Below are positions 9,561 to 15,963 of a stretch of 18,345 nucleotides of DNA, in pieces; positions within the stretch are counted from its first letter, which is position 1; the number at the start of each line of letters is the position of its first letter. Location: NCBI GenBank assembly GCA_046758065.1, contig JBHHZM010000063.1:1-18345 (forward strand), read 5' to 3'. The position numbers and the translations under genes are program-made. Below the pieces are notes generated by a model. The model was given only the letters and a program-made list of their open reading frames with translations. It was not told the origin of the DNA and made no database searches. The DNA is from JBHHZM01 sp046758065 (lineage in GTDB: Bacteria > Pseudomonadota > Alphaproteobacteria > JAAXGF01).

Positions 9561-10118
9561 ATGGCTTCCGATTCCGATCCGTCCGCCCGCGCCCCCGCCG
9601 GGCCCAGCGTTCTCAAGGTGCCCGAAGGCGACACCCGCGAGCGCTTGGTGTGCGAAGACTGCGGGTTCGTTCTCTACCGCAATCCGAAGGTGGTGGTGGG
9701 TGCGGTCTGCGCGTGGGAGGACAGTATCCTGCTGTGCCGCCGGGCGATCGACCCGCGTCGCGGCTACTGGACGATCCCGGCGGGCTATCTCGAAATGGGC
9801 GAAACCACGGCCGAGGGCGCGGCGCGCGAGACGCTTGAGGAAGCCGGCGCCCGCATCGAGATCGAGACCATACTCGCCGTCTACAACGTCCCGCGCATCA
9901 GTCAGGTTCAGGTGATCTACGCCGCGCGCCTGCTCTCGCCCGAGATCGCGGCCGGAATCGAAACGCTGGAGGCGCGGCTCGTCGACTGGGACGAGATTCC
10001 CTGGGACGACATCGCCTTTCCTTCGGTACACTGGGCGCTCAATCACCATCGCGAGTACCGCGCGGGCGCGCCGTTCAGCACCCGCACCAACCCGCCGGGC
10101 GAGACCGGCGACTTCTGA
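9561..10118 (+). CDS. NUDIX hydrolase with a partial zinc ribbon
   Basis: A 185-residue NUDIX enzyme, expected to cleave a nucleoside diphosphate linked to another group. The NUDIX box runs from Gly75 to Ala97: GYLEMGE, then RETLEEAGA, with the metal-binding Glu residues in RETLEE. Upstream is the zinc-ribbon-like leader PEGDTRERLVCEDCGFVLYRNPK. Only one CxxC (Cys31, Cys34) is present, although relatives usually have a second CxxC at the N-terminus; here that part is replaced by an Ala/Pro/Ser-rich stretch. The ATG at 9561 is preferred because the upstream frame overlaps the dehydrogenase gene. It follows that gene by 47 nt. NADH pyrophosphatase or ADP-ribose pyrophosphatase-like activity is possible. 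Confidence 0.87.
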   Translation: MASDSDPSARAPAGPSVLKVPEGDTRERLVCEDCGFVLYRNPKVVVGAVCAWEDSILLCRRAIDPRRGYWTIPAGYLEMGETTAEGAARETLEEAGARIEIETILAVYNVPRISQVQVIYAARLLSPEIAAGIETLEARLVDWDEIPWDDIAFPSVHWALNHHREYRAGAPFSTRTNPPGETGDF

Positions 10119-10179
10119 GCGGCGGGATCGCCCGGCGCGCGACTGCGGATGAGCGCAGCGTCGAAACGGTCAAGAATGT

Positions 10180-10215
10180 GGTCACAATACAGACTCAGGT
10201 CACAATACAGACTCA
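10180..10215 (+). repeat. Perfect tandem 18-bp duplication upstream of the GST gene
   Basis: The unit GGTCACAATACAGACTCA occurs twice, back to back, with no mismatch (10180-10197 and 10198-10215), 27 nt before the GST ATG. Each copy contains CACAAT, which resembles a -10 hexamer. The first copy also overlaps TGTGGTCACA (10177-10186), which has TGTG/CACA arms. It could be a doubled regulator site or promoter element, or a slippage duplication. The rest of the 10119-10242 gap holds only a weak hairpin CTGCG/CGCAG (10143-10158) after the NUDIX gene. Confidence 0.8.
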
Positions 10216-10242
10216 TGAGAGCGATGACAGGAGGACGAAACG

Positions 10243-10884
10243 ATGGCTAAACCGACAGTCTACGGTCCCACCTACAGCACATACACGCGCAGCGTGTTGC
10301 TCGCCCTCGAAGAGAAGGGCGTTCCTTACGAACTCGTCGACGTCGACATGTTCGGCGGCGCCCACGAAACGCCCGAGCACCTCGCCCGACACCCCTTCGG
10401 CAAGGTGCCGGCGTTCGAGCACGACGGCTTCGCGCTCTACGAGACCGCGGCCGTCATGCGCTATGTCGATGACGCCTTCGACGGCCCCGCGTTGCAGCCT
10501 GCCGAGCTGCGCGAGCGCGCGCGAATGACGCAAATCATCGGCATCGTCGATGCCTACGCCTACCCCGCGATGATTACCCGTATCGTCGTCCCGCGCCTCG
10601 ACGCGACGCTCGGCGGCGGCGCCCCCGACGAGGCGGCGATCGCGGCCGCCGAGCCCGCGGCGATGACCGCGCTCGACGCGCTCGAGGCGCTGATCGGCGA
10701 CGGCGCGCTGCTCGCCGGCTCGGCGCTCAGCCTCGCCGATCTCCATCTCGCGCCGGTCTACGACTACTTCCGGCAGACGCCCGAGGGCGCGCGCCTGCTC
10801 GCCGGGACGCCGGGCCTGAGGCGCTGGTGGCGGGCGATGGCGGCGCGCGAAAGTATCGTCAAGACGATGCCGAACCTGGGCTGA
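10243..10884 (+). CDS. Glutathione S-transferase family protein
   Basis: A 213-residue cytoplasmic GST-fold protein. The thioredoxin-like N-domain runs to about residue 80. It has the active-site region YGPTYSTYTRSV (Tyr11/Ser12 are candidates for activating glutathione), the cis-proline motif GKVPAFE (Pro56), and Glu67-Thr68 in LYETAAVMRYV, which binds the glutathione gamma-glutamyl group. The C-terminal helical domain contains SALSLADLHLAPVYDY, the usual N-capping/hydrophobic staple region. GGAGG lies just before the ATG. The gene stands apart from the NUDIX gene by 124 nt containing the 18-bp duplication, so it probably has its own promoter. The substrate is not predictable. Confidence 0.92.
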   Translation: MAKPTVYGPTYSTYTRSVLLALEEKGVPYELVDVDMFGGAHETPEHLARHPFGKVPAFEHDGFALYETAAVMRYVDDAFDGPALQPAELRERARMTQIIGIVDAYAYPAMITRIVVPRLDATLGGGAPDEAAIAAAEPAAMTALDALEALIGDGALLAGSALSLADLHLAPVYDYFRQTPEGARLLAGTPGLRRWWRAMAARESIVKTMPNLG

Positions 10885-10896
10885 GCGGACTTTTCG

Positions 10897-10946
10897 AGAG
10901 CGTCGCCCAAGGACGGACGCCGGTTGTGTGCCTTGGACGCCGCTCT
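10897..10946. terminator. Imperfect hairpin between convergent GST and AhpD-like genes
   Basis: Arms 10897-10912 (AGAGCGTCGCCCAAGG) and 10931-10946 (CCTTGGACGCCGCTCT) pair at 14 of 16 positions around an 18-nt loop. The right arm overlaps the stop codon of the minus-strand gene. It sits exactly where two transcription units meet and could slow polymerase from both sides. No T-run follows on either strand, so intrinsic termination is uncertain. Confidence 0.4.
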
Positions 10947-11487
10947 ATACGCTCACGTCCTTGAGAAAATCGTCGAACTGGGTCCGGGCCAGACGGTTGG
11001 TGTAGTTGGTCAGCGTGCAGTGGGCGATCTCGCCGATCACCTCCTGCATTTCGAGCATCGTGACGCCGCGTTCGAGGAACGACTGGAATTCGGCGTCCGA
11101 CAACCCGCCCCGGGTCTCGACCAGCCGGCGGGTGAGTTCCTGGATCAGCCGGCCGCGCGGATCGTTCATCAGGCGTCCTTCGACGATCGCCCTGATGTCG
11201 TCCTCGGCGAGTCCGGTCTCGCGACTGAGCTTGATATGCGCCGGAACGCAGTAATGGCAGCCGTTGAGCACCGCCATCTGGAGGTCGATCACCTCACGGT
11301 CGAGATCGCCGAGGCTGGTCTTCGGCAGCTCGGTTCCGAAGGCGCGGAAGATGCGCAGCAGCGCCGGCGAGTTGGCGATGGTCTTGGTCACGTTCCACGA
11401 TTCGCCCCATTTCTTCTCGAACACTTCGAGCAGCTTGGCGACCTCCTCGCTCGCGGTCTCCCTCTCCACCGGTGTTATCCGCGGCAT
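10945..11487 (-). CDS. AhpD-like / carboxymuconolactone decarboxylase-family protein
   Basis: A 180-residue all-helical protein of the AhpD-like superfamily. The redox motif NGCHYCVPAH gives Cys77-x-x-Cys80 and His84, with Glu65 upstream in the position of the AhpD proton relay, so a thiol peroxidase or disulfide-reductase role fits better than lactone decarboxylation. GGGAGGG precedes the ATG. The gene starts 18 nt after the nitrile hydratase alpha-like stop and ends the minus-strand run that begins at dapF. The link to the hydratase is suggestive, since that enzyme needs oxidised active-site cysteines, but a functional partnership is inference. Proteins of this family also occur alone as general antioxidant proteins. 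Confidence 0.87.
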   Translation of the reverse strand: MPRITPVERETASEEVAKLLEVFEKKWGESWNVTKTIANSPALLRIFRAFGTELPKTSLGDLDREVIDLQMAVLNGCHYCVPAHIKLSRETGLAEDDIRAIVEGRLMNDPRGRLIQELTRRLVETRGGLSDAEFQSFLERGVTMLEMQEVIGEIAHCTLTNYTNRLARTQFDDFLKDVSV

Positions 11488-11505
11488 AAAGCCCTCCCTT
11501 CGCTG

Positions 11506-12159
11506 TTATTTTTTATCGGACTGTTCGACGGCGGCGCCCTGCGTATCGGGGGTGCGCGCCGGCGCCACGCCGATCATGCTGTCGCGGGTGACGAGCGCCG
11601 CAAGCGCGTCCTCGCTCCAGCCCGCGGTCCCGGCCGGTCGCAGCGGCAGCACGAGATAGCGCATGTCGGCGGTCGAATCGTGCACCCGGACCTCAACGCC
11701 GTCGGCCAGTCGGGTGCCGAACTCGGCGAGCACGGCGCGGGGTTCGCGCACCACGCGGGCGCGGTAATCGAGGCTTTTGTACCAAGCCGGCGGCAGCCCG
11801 AGGACCGAGCGCGGGTAGCACGAGCACAAGGTGCAGACGACGACGTTGTGGACTTCGGCGGTGTTCTCGACGACGACGAGCTGCGGCGCGGTCACTTCGG
11901 CGCCGAGATCCTCGGCGGCGGCGCGGCCGTCGGCCAGGAGCCATGCCCTGTACGCGGGATCGACCCAGGCCCGCGCCACGATGCGCGCCCCCATCGCCGG
12001 AGAGCGCGCCTCCATCGCCTCGATCGCCCGGCGCTCCTCCTCGGGGGTGAACACGCCTTTCTCGATCAGCAGCTCGCGCAGCGCGAGGCCGAGAAAATGG
12101 TAGTAGGTCGAGGGCTCCGGATCGTCGGGCCGCGGCGGCGGGTGGCTGTGTCCGGTCAT
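11506..12159 (-). CDS. Nitrile hydratase alpha subunit / thiocyanate hydrolase gamma subunit (cobalt type)
   Basis: The catalytic, metal-binding subunit (217 residues) of a nitrile hydratase-family enzyme. The metal motif VCTLCSCY places Cys109, Cys112, Ser113 and Cys114 as ligands. Thr in C-T-L-C marks the cobalt type (iron enzymes have C-S-L-C). Flanking family sequence is well kept: LGLPPAWYKSLDYRARVVREPRAVL, then VRVHDSTADMRYLVLP and LVTRDSMIG. The motif continues CYPRS rather than the CYPWP of many nitrile hydratases. The start at 12157-12159 was chosen because GAGGAGGG lies upstream and because the longer frame would overlap the preceding gene. It is 14 nt after the beta C-half gene. 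Partner architecture leaves nitrile hydratase or thiocyanate hydrolase open. Confidence 0.92.
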   Translation of the reverse strand: MTGHSHPPPRPDDPEPSTYYHFLGLALRELLIEKGVFTPEEERRAIEAMEARSPAMGARIVARAWVDPAYRAWLLADGRAAAEDLGAEVTAPQLVVVENTAEVHNVVVCTLCSCYPRSVLGLPPAWYKSLDYRARVVREPRAVLAEFGTRLADGVEVRVHDSTADMRYLVLPLRPAGTAGWSEDALAALVTRDSMIGVAPARTPDTQGAAVEQSDKK

Positions 12160-12173
12160 AATCGCCGCCCTCC

Positions 12174-12458
12174 TCAGGCGGGTTCGAGCCAGTGCTCGAA
12201 AATCTCGATCTCGAGCGTGTCGGCGGGCGATTCGGCGTAGTCGGGCCACAGGTCGGTCTGCCTCAGGTGGACCCGGTAGAGCGTCCGGAACGGCTTGCCG
12301 TCGCCGCCGTAGGCCAGAAGCTCGGGCTGGCCGAAGGCGCCGCAGACGCGCTCGACCACGCCGGCGTGCCCGCGCACGTAGCGCGGCACCCGGTTGTGGA
12401 CGCCGGGCTCGCGGTCGTCGATACGCACCTGGTCGCCGGGCCGGAAGCGCGCGCTCAC
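12174..12458 (-). CDS. Nitrile hydratase beta subunit, C-terminal half as separate protein (thiocyanate hydrolase alpha-like)
   Basis: A 94-residue protein matching only the C-terminal SH3-like half of nitrile hydratase beta: FRPGDQVRI, HNRVPRYVRGHAGVVERV, LYRVHLRQTDLW and the terminal FEHWLEPA. The Arg-rich HNRVPRYVRG segment carries the arginine that, in characterised enzymes, hydrogen-bonds the oxidised cysteine ligands. The start is a GTG at 12456-12458 overlapping the previous stop as GTGA, with GAGGG upstream, which indicates translational coupling. The clean start and stop and full-length neighbours argue for a real split subunit, as in thiocyanate hydrolase or toyocamycin nitrile hydratase, not a frameshifted gene. 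Confidence 0.88.
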   Translation of the reverse strand: MSARFRPGDQVRIDDREPGVHNRVPRYVRGHAGVVERVCGAFGQPELLAYGGDGKPFRTLYRVHLRQTDLWPDYAESPADTLEIEIFEHWLEPA

Positions 12459-12802
12459 GACTTGCCCTCGCGGCGCGCCCTGATTTCGGCGATGCGGGCG
12501 TCGAGTTCGGCCGCGCTCACCACGCCCTTCTCGACCACAATGGTCGCGAGCGAGGCGGCCCAGCGTTCGTAGTAGCTCAAGTCGGTGTAGGCTTCGGGTC
12601 CGAGCGATTCGATGCCGCGCCTGAGTTCGGCGGTGTCGAGCAGCCCGCGCTTGTCATCGCCGAGCAACGTCATCAGCGCGTCGATGCGCTGCTCCCAGAA
12701 GGTGGTCTCGTGCTCCGCGGTGTCGATCGGACCGCCCGGGCGCCCGCCGACGTCGTGCGGCGGCGCGTTTCCCTCCCTCGGGTTCTTGTCGTTATCGCCC
12801 AT
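12455..12802 (-). CDS. Nitrile hydratase beta subunit, N-terminal half as separate protein (thiocyanate hydrolase beta-like)
   Basis: A 115-residue protein matching the N-terminal helical half of nitrile hydratase beta. It has HDVGGRPGGPI near the start (the family's HDLGG motif), then FWEQRIDALMTLL, LRRGIESLGPEAYTDLSYYERW and VVEKGVVSAAELDARI. Arg in LRRGIE aligns with the second conserved beta arginine near the metal. The YYERW motif separates it from the related nitrile hydratase activator proteins. The ATG at 12800-12802 starts just before the family match but has a weak Shine-Dalgarno site; a GTG at 12845-12847 would add 15 residues, with GGAGG 14 nt upstream. It follows ftsY by only 54 nt (or 9 nt from the GTG), so it is probably read from the dapF-ftsY transcript. 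Confidence 0.86.
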   Translation of the reverse strand: MGDNDKNPREGNAPPHDVGGRPGGPIDTAEHETTFWEQRIDALMTLLGDDKRGLLDTAELRRGIESLGPEAYTDLSYYERWAASLATIVVEKGVVSAAELDARIAEIRARREGKS

Positions 12803-12856
12803 TACCGCCAATGGTGTCGCTTGCGCGCCGCAAAGGCAAGCCCCCACTGCGGCCGG

Positions 12857-13801
12857 TCAGTCCTCCAGCCCCATCAGCGCGCGGGCGAAGGCGCGGGCCT
12901 CGAAGGGCCTGAGGTCGTCGATCGCTTCGCCGATCCCGACGGCATGGACCGGCAAGCCGAAGCGCTGGGCGAGCGCGACCAGAACGCCGCCCCGCGCGCT
13001 GCCGTCGAGCTTGGTGACGACGAGACCGGTGACGGCGACCATCCGGGAGAAGGTCTCGACCTGGGCGTGGGCGTTCTGGCCGACGGTGGCGTCGAGCACG
13101 AGCAGGCAGTGGTGCGGCGCGCCGACGTCGAGCTTCTTGAGCACGCGCGCGATCTTCTCGAGCTCGGCCATCAGTTCGGCGCGATTATGGAGCCGGCCCG
13201 CGGTATCGACGATCAGCGCGTCGGCGCCCTCGGCGCGCGCCGTTTTGTAGGCGTCGTAAGCGAGCCCCGCCGGCTCGGCGCCGGGGCCGCGGGCGATCAC
13301 CGGACAGGCGGTCCGCGCGCCCCAGACCTGGAGCTGTTCGATGGCGGCGGCGCGGAAGGTGTCGCAGGCGGCGAGCATCACGCCCTTGCCTTCGGCTTTC
13401 CAGCGGCTCGCGAGCTTGCCGATGGTCGTCGTCTTGCCGGTGCCGTTGACCCCGACGACGAGCACCACTTCCGGCCTGTGGGCGGGGTCGAGGATCAGCG
13501 GCTTTTCCACCGGTTCGAGGATCGCGGCGATGTCGTCGGCCAGCGCCGCCCGTACTTCTTCCGAAGAAACTTCCTGGTCGAAGCGTGTCTTCGCGAGCGC
13601 CTGCGTCAGCGCCGCCGCGGTCTCGACCCCGAGATCGGCGGTGATCAGCAGATCTTCGAGCTCTTCGAGCGCGGTATCGTCGAGCTTGCGCCGGGTGAGG
13701 ATCGCGCCGATGCCATCGCCGAGCTTCGACGACGAGCGCGCCAATCCCGCCTTGAGGCGGGAAAACCAGCCGCGCTTCCCGGACGCCGCCCCGGCGGCCA
13801 T
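12857..13801 (-). CDS. ftsY: Signal recognition particle receptor FtsY
   Basis: The SRP GTPase receptor (314 residues) that docks ribosome-SRP complexes at the inner membrane for co-translational insertion. The N-domain (about 10-95) is helical. The G-domain has the P-loop GVNGTGKTTT (117-126), DTFRAAAIEQL (147 onward), DTAGR (199-203), TKLDG (263-267) and the closing GIGE (289-292). It lacks the long acidic A-domain of E. coli FtsY, as is common in alphaproteobacteria; a short basic N-terminus (KRGWFSRLKAGL) could contact the membrane. The ATG overlaps the mtaB stop by one base (TAATG). Its neighbours upstream are the usual dapF and mtaB, but downstream it runs straight into the hydratase genes. 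Confidence 0.97.
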   Translation of the reverse strand: MAAGAASGKRGWFSRLKAGLARSSSKLGDGIGAILTRRKLDDTALEELEDLLITADLGVETAAALTQALAKTRFDQEVSSEEVRAALADDIAAILEPVEKPLILDPAHRPEVVLVVGVNGTGKTTTIGKLASRWKAEGKGVMLAACDTFRAAAIEQLQVWGARTACPVIARGPGAEPAGLAYDAYKTARAEGADALIVDTAGRLHNRAELMAELEKIARVLKKLDVGAPHHCLLVLDATVGQNAHAQVETFSRMVAVTGLVVTKLDGSARGGVLVALAQRFGLPVHAVGIGEAIDDLRPFEARAFARALMGLED

Positions 13802-15075
13802 TACGCCGCGCGGCCGACCAGCGGTTCGCCGATCAGCGCGCCGTCGGCGACGCCGGTGACGCGGGCGTCGACGAGCGCGCCTGGCGCAAAGTCTCCGCCG
13901 AGCCTGACCGGGGCGAACTGGGGACTGCGGCCTTCGCCGGCGCGTTCGACCAGCACCTCGGTGTGGCGCCCGACACAGGAGGCGAGGAAACCCGCCAACG
14001 CCGCCTCGCCGGCGGCGCGCAGCCGGGCGGCGCGTTGCTTGCGCACCGCCGTCGCCACCTGCGGCATGCGCGCCGCGGGCGTGCCCCGCCGCGCCGAATA
14101 GGGAAAGACGTGGAGATGGACGAGTCCCGCTTCCGCGATGAGGTCGAGGCTGCGGCGGAACATCGCCTCGCTCTCAGTCGGAAAGCCGGCGATCAGGTCG
14201 GCGCCGAACACCACGTCGGGACGCAGCGCGCGCACCCGGTCGCAGAAGGCGATCGCCGAGGCGCGGTCGTGACGCCGCTTCATGCGCTTGAGCACGAGGT
14301 CGTCGCCCGACTGTAGACTGAGGTGCAGGTGCGGCATCAGCCGGGGCTCTTCGGCAATCAGGCGGATCAGGTCGTCGTCGACCTCGGCGACGTCGATCGA
14401 CGACAGCCGCAGGCGCGCCAGTCCAGGCACCGCGTCGAGCAGCCGGCGCACCATCCGGCCCAGCGTCGGGCGACCCGGCAGGTCGGCGCCGTAGGCGGTG
14501 AGATCGACGCCGGTCAGCACCGCCTCGCGGTAGCCCGCGGCGACCAGCCTGCGCGTCTGGGCGACGACGGCGCCGACCGGCACGCTGCGGCTCGGCCCGC
14601 GGCCGAACGGAATGACGCAGAAGGTGCAGCGGTGGTCGCAGCCGTTCTGCACCTGAACGAAGGCGCGCGCCCGACCCGCGAAGCCGGCGATGAGATGCGC
14701 CGCCGTCTCGCGCACCGCCATGATGTCGTTGACCCGCACGCGCGCGGCCGGCGGGCCGAGGTAACTCGCGGGATCGAGCTTTTCGGCGTTGCCCAGCACG
14801 GCGTCGACCTCGGGCATGGCGGCGAAGGTTTGCGGGTCGATCTGCGCCGCGCAGCCGGTGACGACGATGCGCGCGCCGGGCGCCCGGCGGCGCGCCTTGC
14901 GGATCGCCTGACGCGCCTGGCGCTCGGCTTCGGCGGTCACCGCGCAGGTGTTGACGACGATGGTGTCGCCGCGCCCCGCGGCGTCGGCGTGGTCGCGGAT
15001 GACTTCGGATTCGTAGGCGTTGAGGCGACAGCCGAAAGTGATGACTTCGGTCGCCGGCGGCGCCTTCGTGCTCAT
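13801..15075 (-). CDS. mtaB: tRNA threonylcarbamoyladenosine methylthiotransferase MtaB
   Basis: A radical-SAM enzyme (424 residues) that adds a methylthio group to t6A37 of ANN-decoding tRNAs. The N-terminal cluster-binding domain has Cys16 (FGCRLNAYES), Cys44 (NTCAVT) and Cys75 (TGCAAQ). The radical-SAM site is CDHRCTFC (Cys146, Cys150, Cys153). FGCRLNAYE and the short C-terminal TRAM-like tail favour MtaB over MiaB or RimO. The ATG at 15073-15075 overlaps the dapF stop as ATGA; an open frame extends far upstream across dapF but is only a shadow. The last base overlaps the ftsY start. Two iron-sulfur clusters are expected. Confidence 0.95.
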   Translation of the reverse strand: MSTKAPPATEVITFGCRLNAYESEVIRDHADAAGRGDTIVVNTCAVTAEAERQARQAIRKARRRAPGARIVVTGCAAQIDPQTFAAMPEVDAVLGNAEKLDPASYLGPPAARVRVNDIMAVRETAAHLIAGFAGRARAFVQVQNGCDHRCTFCVIPFGRGPSRSVPVGAVVAQTRRLVAAGYREAVLTGVDLTAYGADLPGRPTLGRMVRRLLDAVPGLARLRLSSIDVAEVDDDLIRLIAEEPRLMPHLHLSLQSGDDLVLKRMKRRHDRASAIAFCDRVRALRPDVVFGADLIAGFPTESEAMFRRSLDLIAEAGLVHLHVFPYSARRGTPAARMPQVATAVRKQRAARLRAAGEAALAGFLASCVGRHTEVLVERAGEGRSPQFAPVRLGGDFAPGALVDARVTGVADGALIGEPLVGRAA

Positions 15076-15899
15076 GCCGCCGCGCCTCGCGGGAGCGTGC
15101 CGCGGAAGCTGGTCTCCGCCGGGCCGGTCATCAGCACGCGGTTGTCGTCGGTCCAGACGATGCCGAGCGCCCCGCCGTCGAGCACCACCTCGGCCTCGCG
15201 GTCCGTGAGCCCGCGCCGCGCCGCGGCGACCAGCACGGCGCAGGCGCCGGTGCCGCAGGCCCGGGTGACGCCGGCGCCGCGTTCCCAGACCCGCATGCGG
15301 ATGCGGTCCCGCGCCGTCGCCTGGGCGAAGTCGATGTTGGCGCGCATCGGGAACATGGCGTGGTGTTCGAGACCGGCGCCGATAGCGGCGACGTCGATCG
15401 CCTCGGCGTCGTCGACGAAGAACACCGCATGCGGCACCCCGGTGTTGACCGCGACCGCCGGGCCGAGTTCCGCGACGCCGAGGTCGAGCGCCAGCGTGTC
15501 GGCTTCGCGCGCCAGCGGAATGTCGCGCCAGCCGGTCCGCGCCGGCCCCATGTCGACCGTGACCCGGCCGCCGTCGGCGGCGCGGCACGCGATCGTGCCG
15601 GCGGCGGTCTCGATCGTGGCCCGTTCGGCGCCGCTTTCCGCCATGAGATATGCGGCGATGCAGCGCGCGCCGTTGCCGCAGGCTTCGGCGATGCCGCCGT
15701 CGGCGTTGCGGATGGTCATGCGCGCGTCGGCGGTCTTGGCCGCTTCGATGACGATGAGCTGGTCGCAGCCCACTCCGGTGCGCCGGTCGGCGACGGCGCG
15801 CACCCAGGCGGGATCGAGCGCGATCCGCTCGGCGCGCGCGTCGATGACGACGAAGTCGTTGCCCAGCCCGTGCATCTTGATGAAAGGCAGCCCGTCCAT
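15072..15899 (-). CDS. dapF: Diaminopimelate epimerase
   Basis: Converts LL- to meso-diaminopimelate, the lysine and peptidoglycan precursor, in the cytoplasm. The protein has 275 residues, the normal length. The two catalytic cysteines are Cys74 in EACGNGARC and Cys215 in RACGTGACA. The N-terminal FIKMHGLGNDFVVID and the GVPHAVFFVDD segment are diagnostic. The ATG at 15897-15899 was chosen because the family begins at this point; a TTG 36 nt upstream is in frame but adds sequence without family match. It leads the dapF-mtaB-ftsY run, and the next gene upstream on the same strand ends 64 nt away. Confidence 0.96.
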   Translation of the reverse strand: MDGLPFIKMHGLGNDFVVIDARAERIALDPAWVRAVADRRTGVGCDQLIVIEAAKTADARMTIRNADGGIAEACGNGARCIAAYLMAESGAERATIETAAGTIACRAADGGRVTVDMGPARTGWRDIPLAREADTLALDLGVAELGPAVAVNTGVPHAVFFVDDAEAIDVAAIGAGLEHHAMFPMRANIDFAQATARDRIRMRVWERGAGVTRACGTGACAVLVAAARRGLTDREAEVVLDGGALGIVWTDDNRVLMTGPAETSFRGTLPRGAAA

Positions 15900-15905
15900 A
15901 GCCGC

Positions 15906-15935
15906 TATATGGCAAAGCCCCGGGCGCGAGTCCAA
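15906..15935 (-). promoter_or_regulatory. Weak candidate promoter before dapF
   Basis: On the minus strand TTGGAC (15930-15935) and CATATA (15906-15911) are 18 nt apart, just upstream of the dapF ATG. That leaves almost no leader, so the transcript would be near leaderless. The match is partial, and read-through from the deacetylase gene is an alternative. The whole gap to that gene is 64 nt and shows nothing else. Confidence 0.2.
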
Positions 15936-15963
15936 CGCTTTCCCCTCGTCGCCGAGCGCCCGG

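Noticed and set aside
10178..10528. Open frame starting in the 18-bp repeat, upstream of and overlapping GST
   Set aside because: It is a different frame over a well-supported GST gene; the repeated VTIQTQ/VTIQTH peptide only reflects the DNA duplication.
12174..12802. The two beta halves as one frameshifted nitrile hydratase beta gene
   Set aside because: The junction has a proper GTGA stop-start overlap and a Shine-Dalgarno site, and the order matches known three-subunit enzymes. A sequencing error remains possible but less likely.
12455..12802. The beta N-half gene as a nitrile hydratase activator
   Set aside because: Activators resemble beta N-termini, but the HDVGG start and the YYERW/EKGVVSAAEL segment fit the true subunit better.
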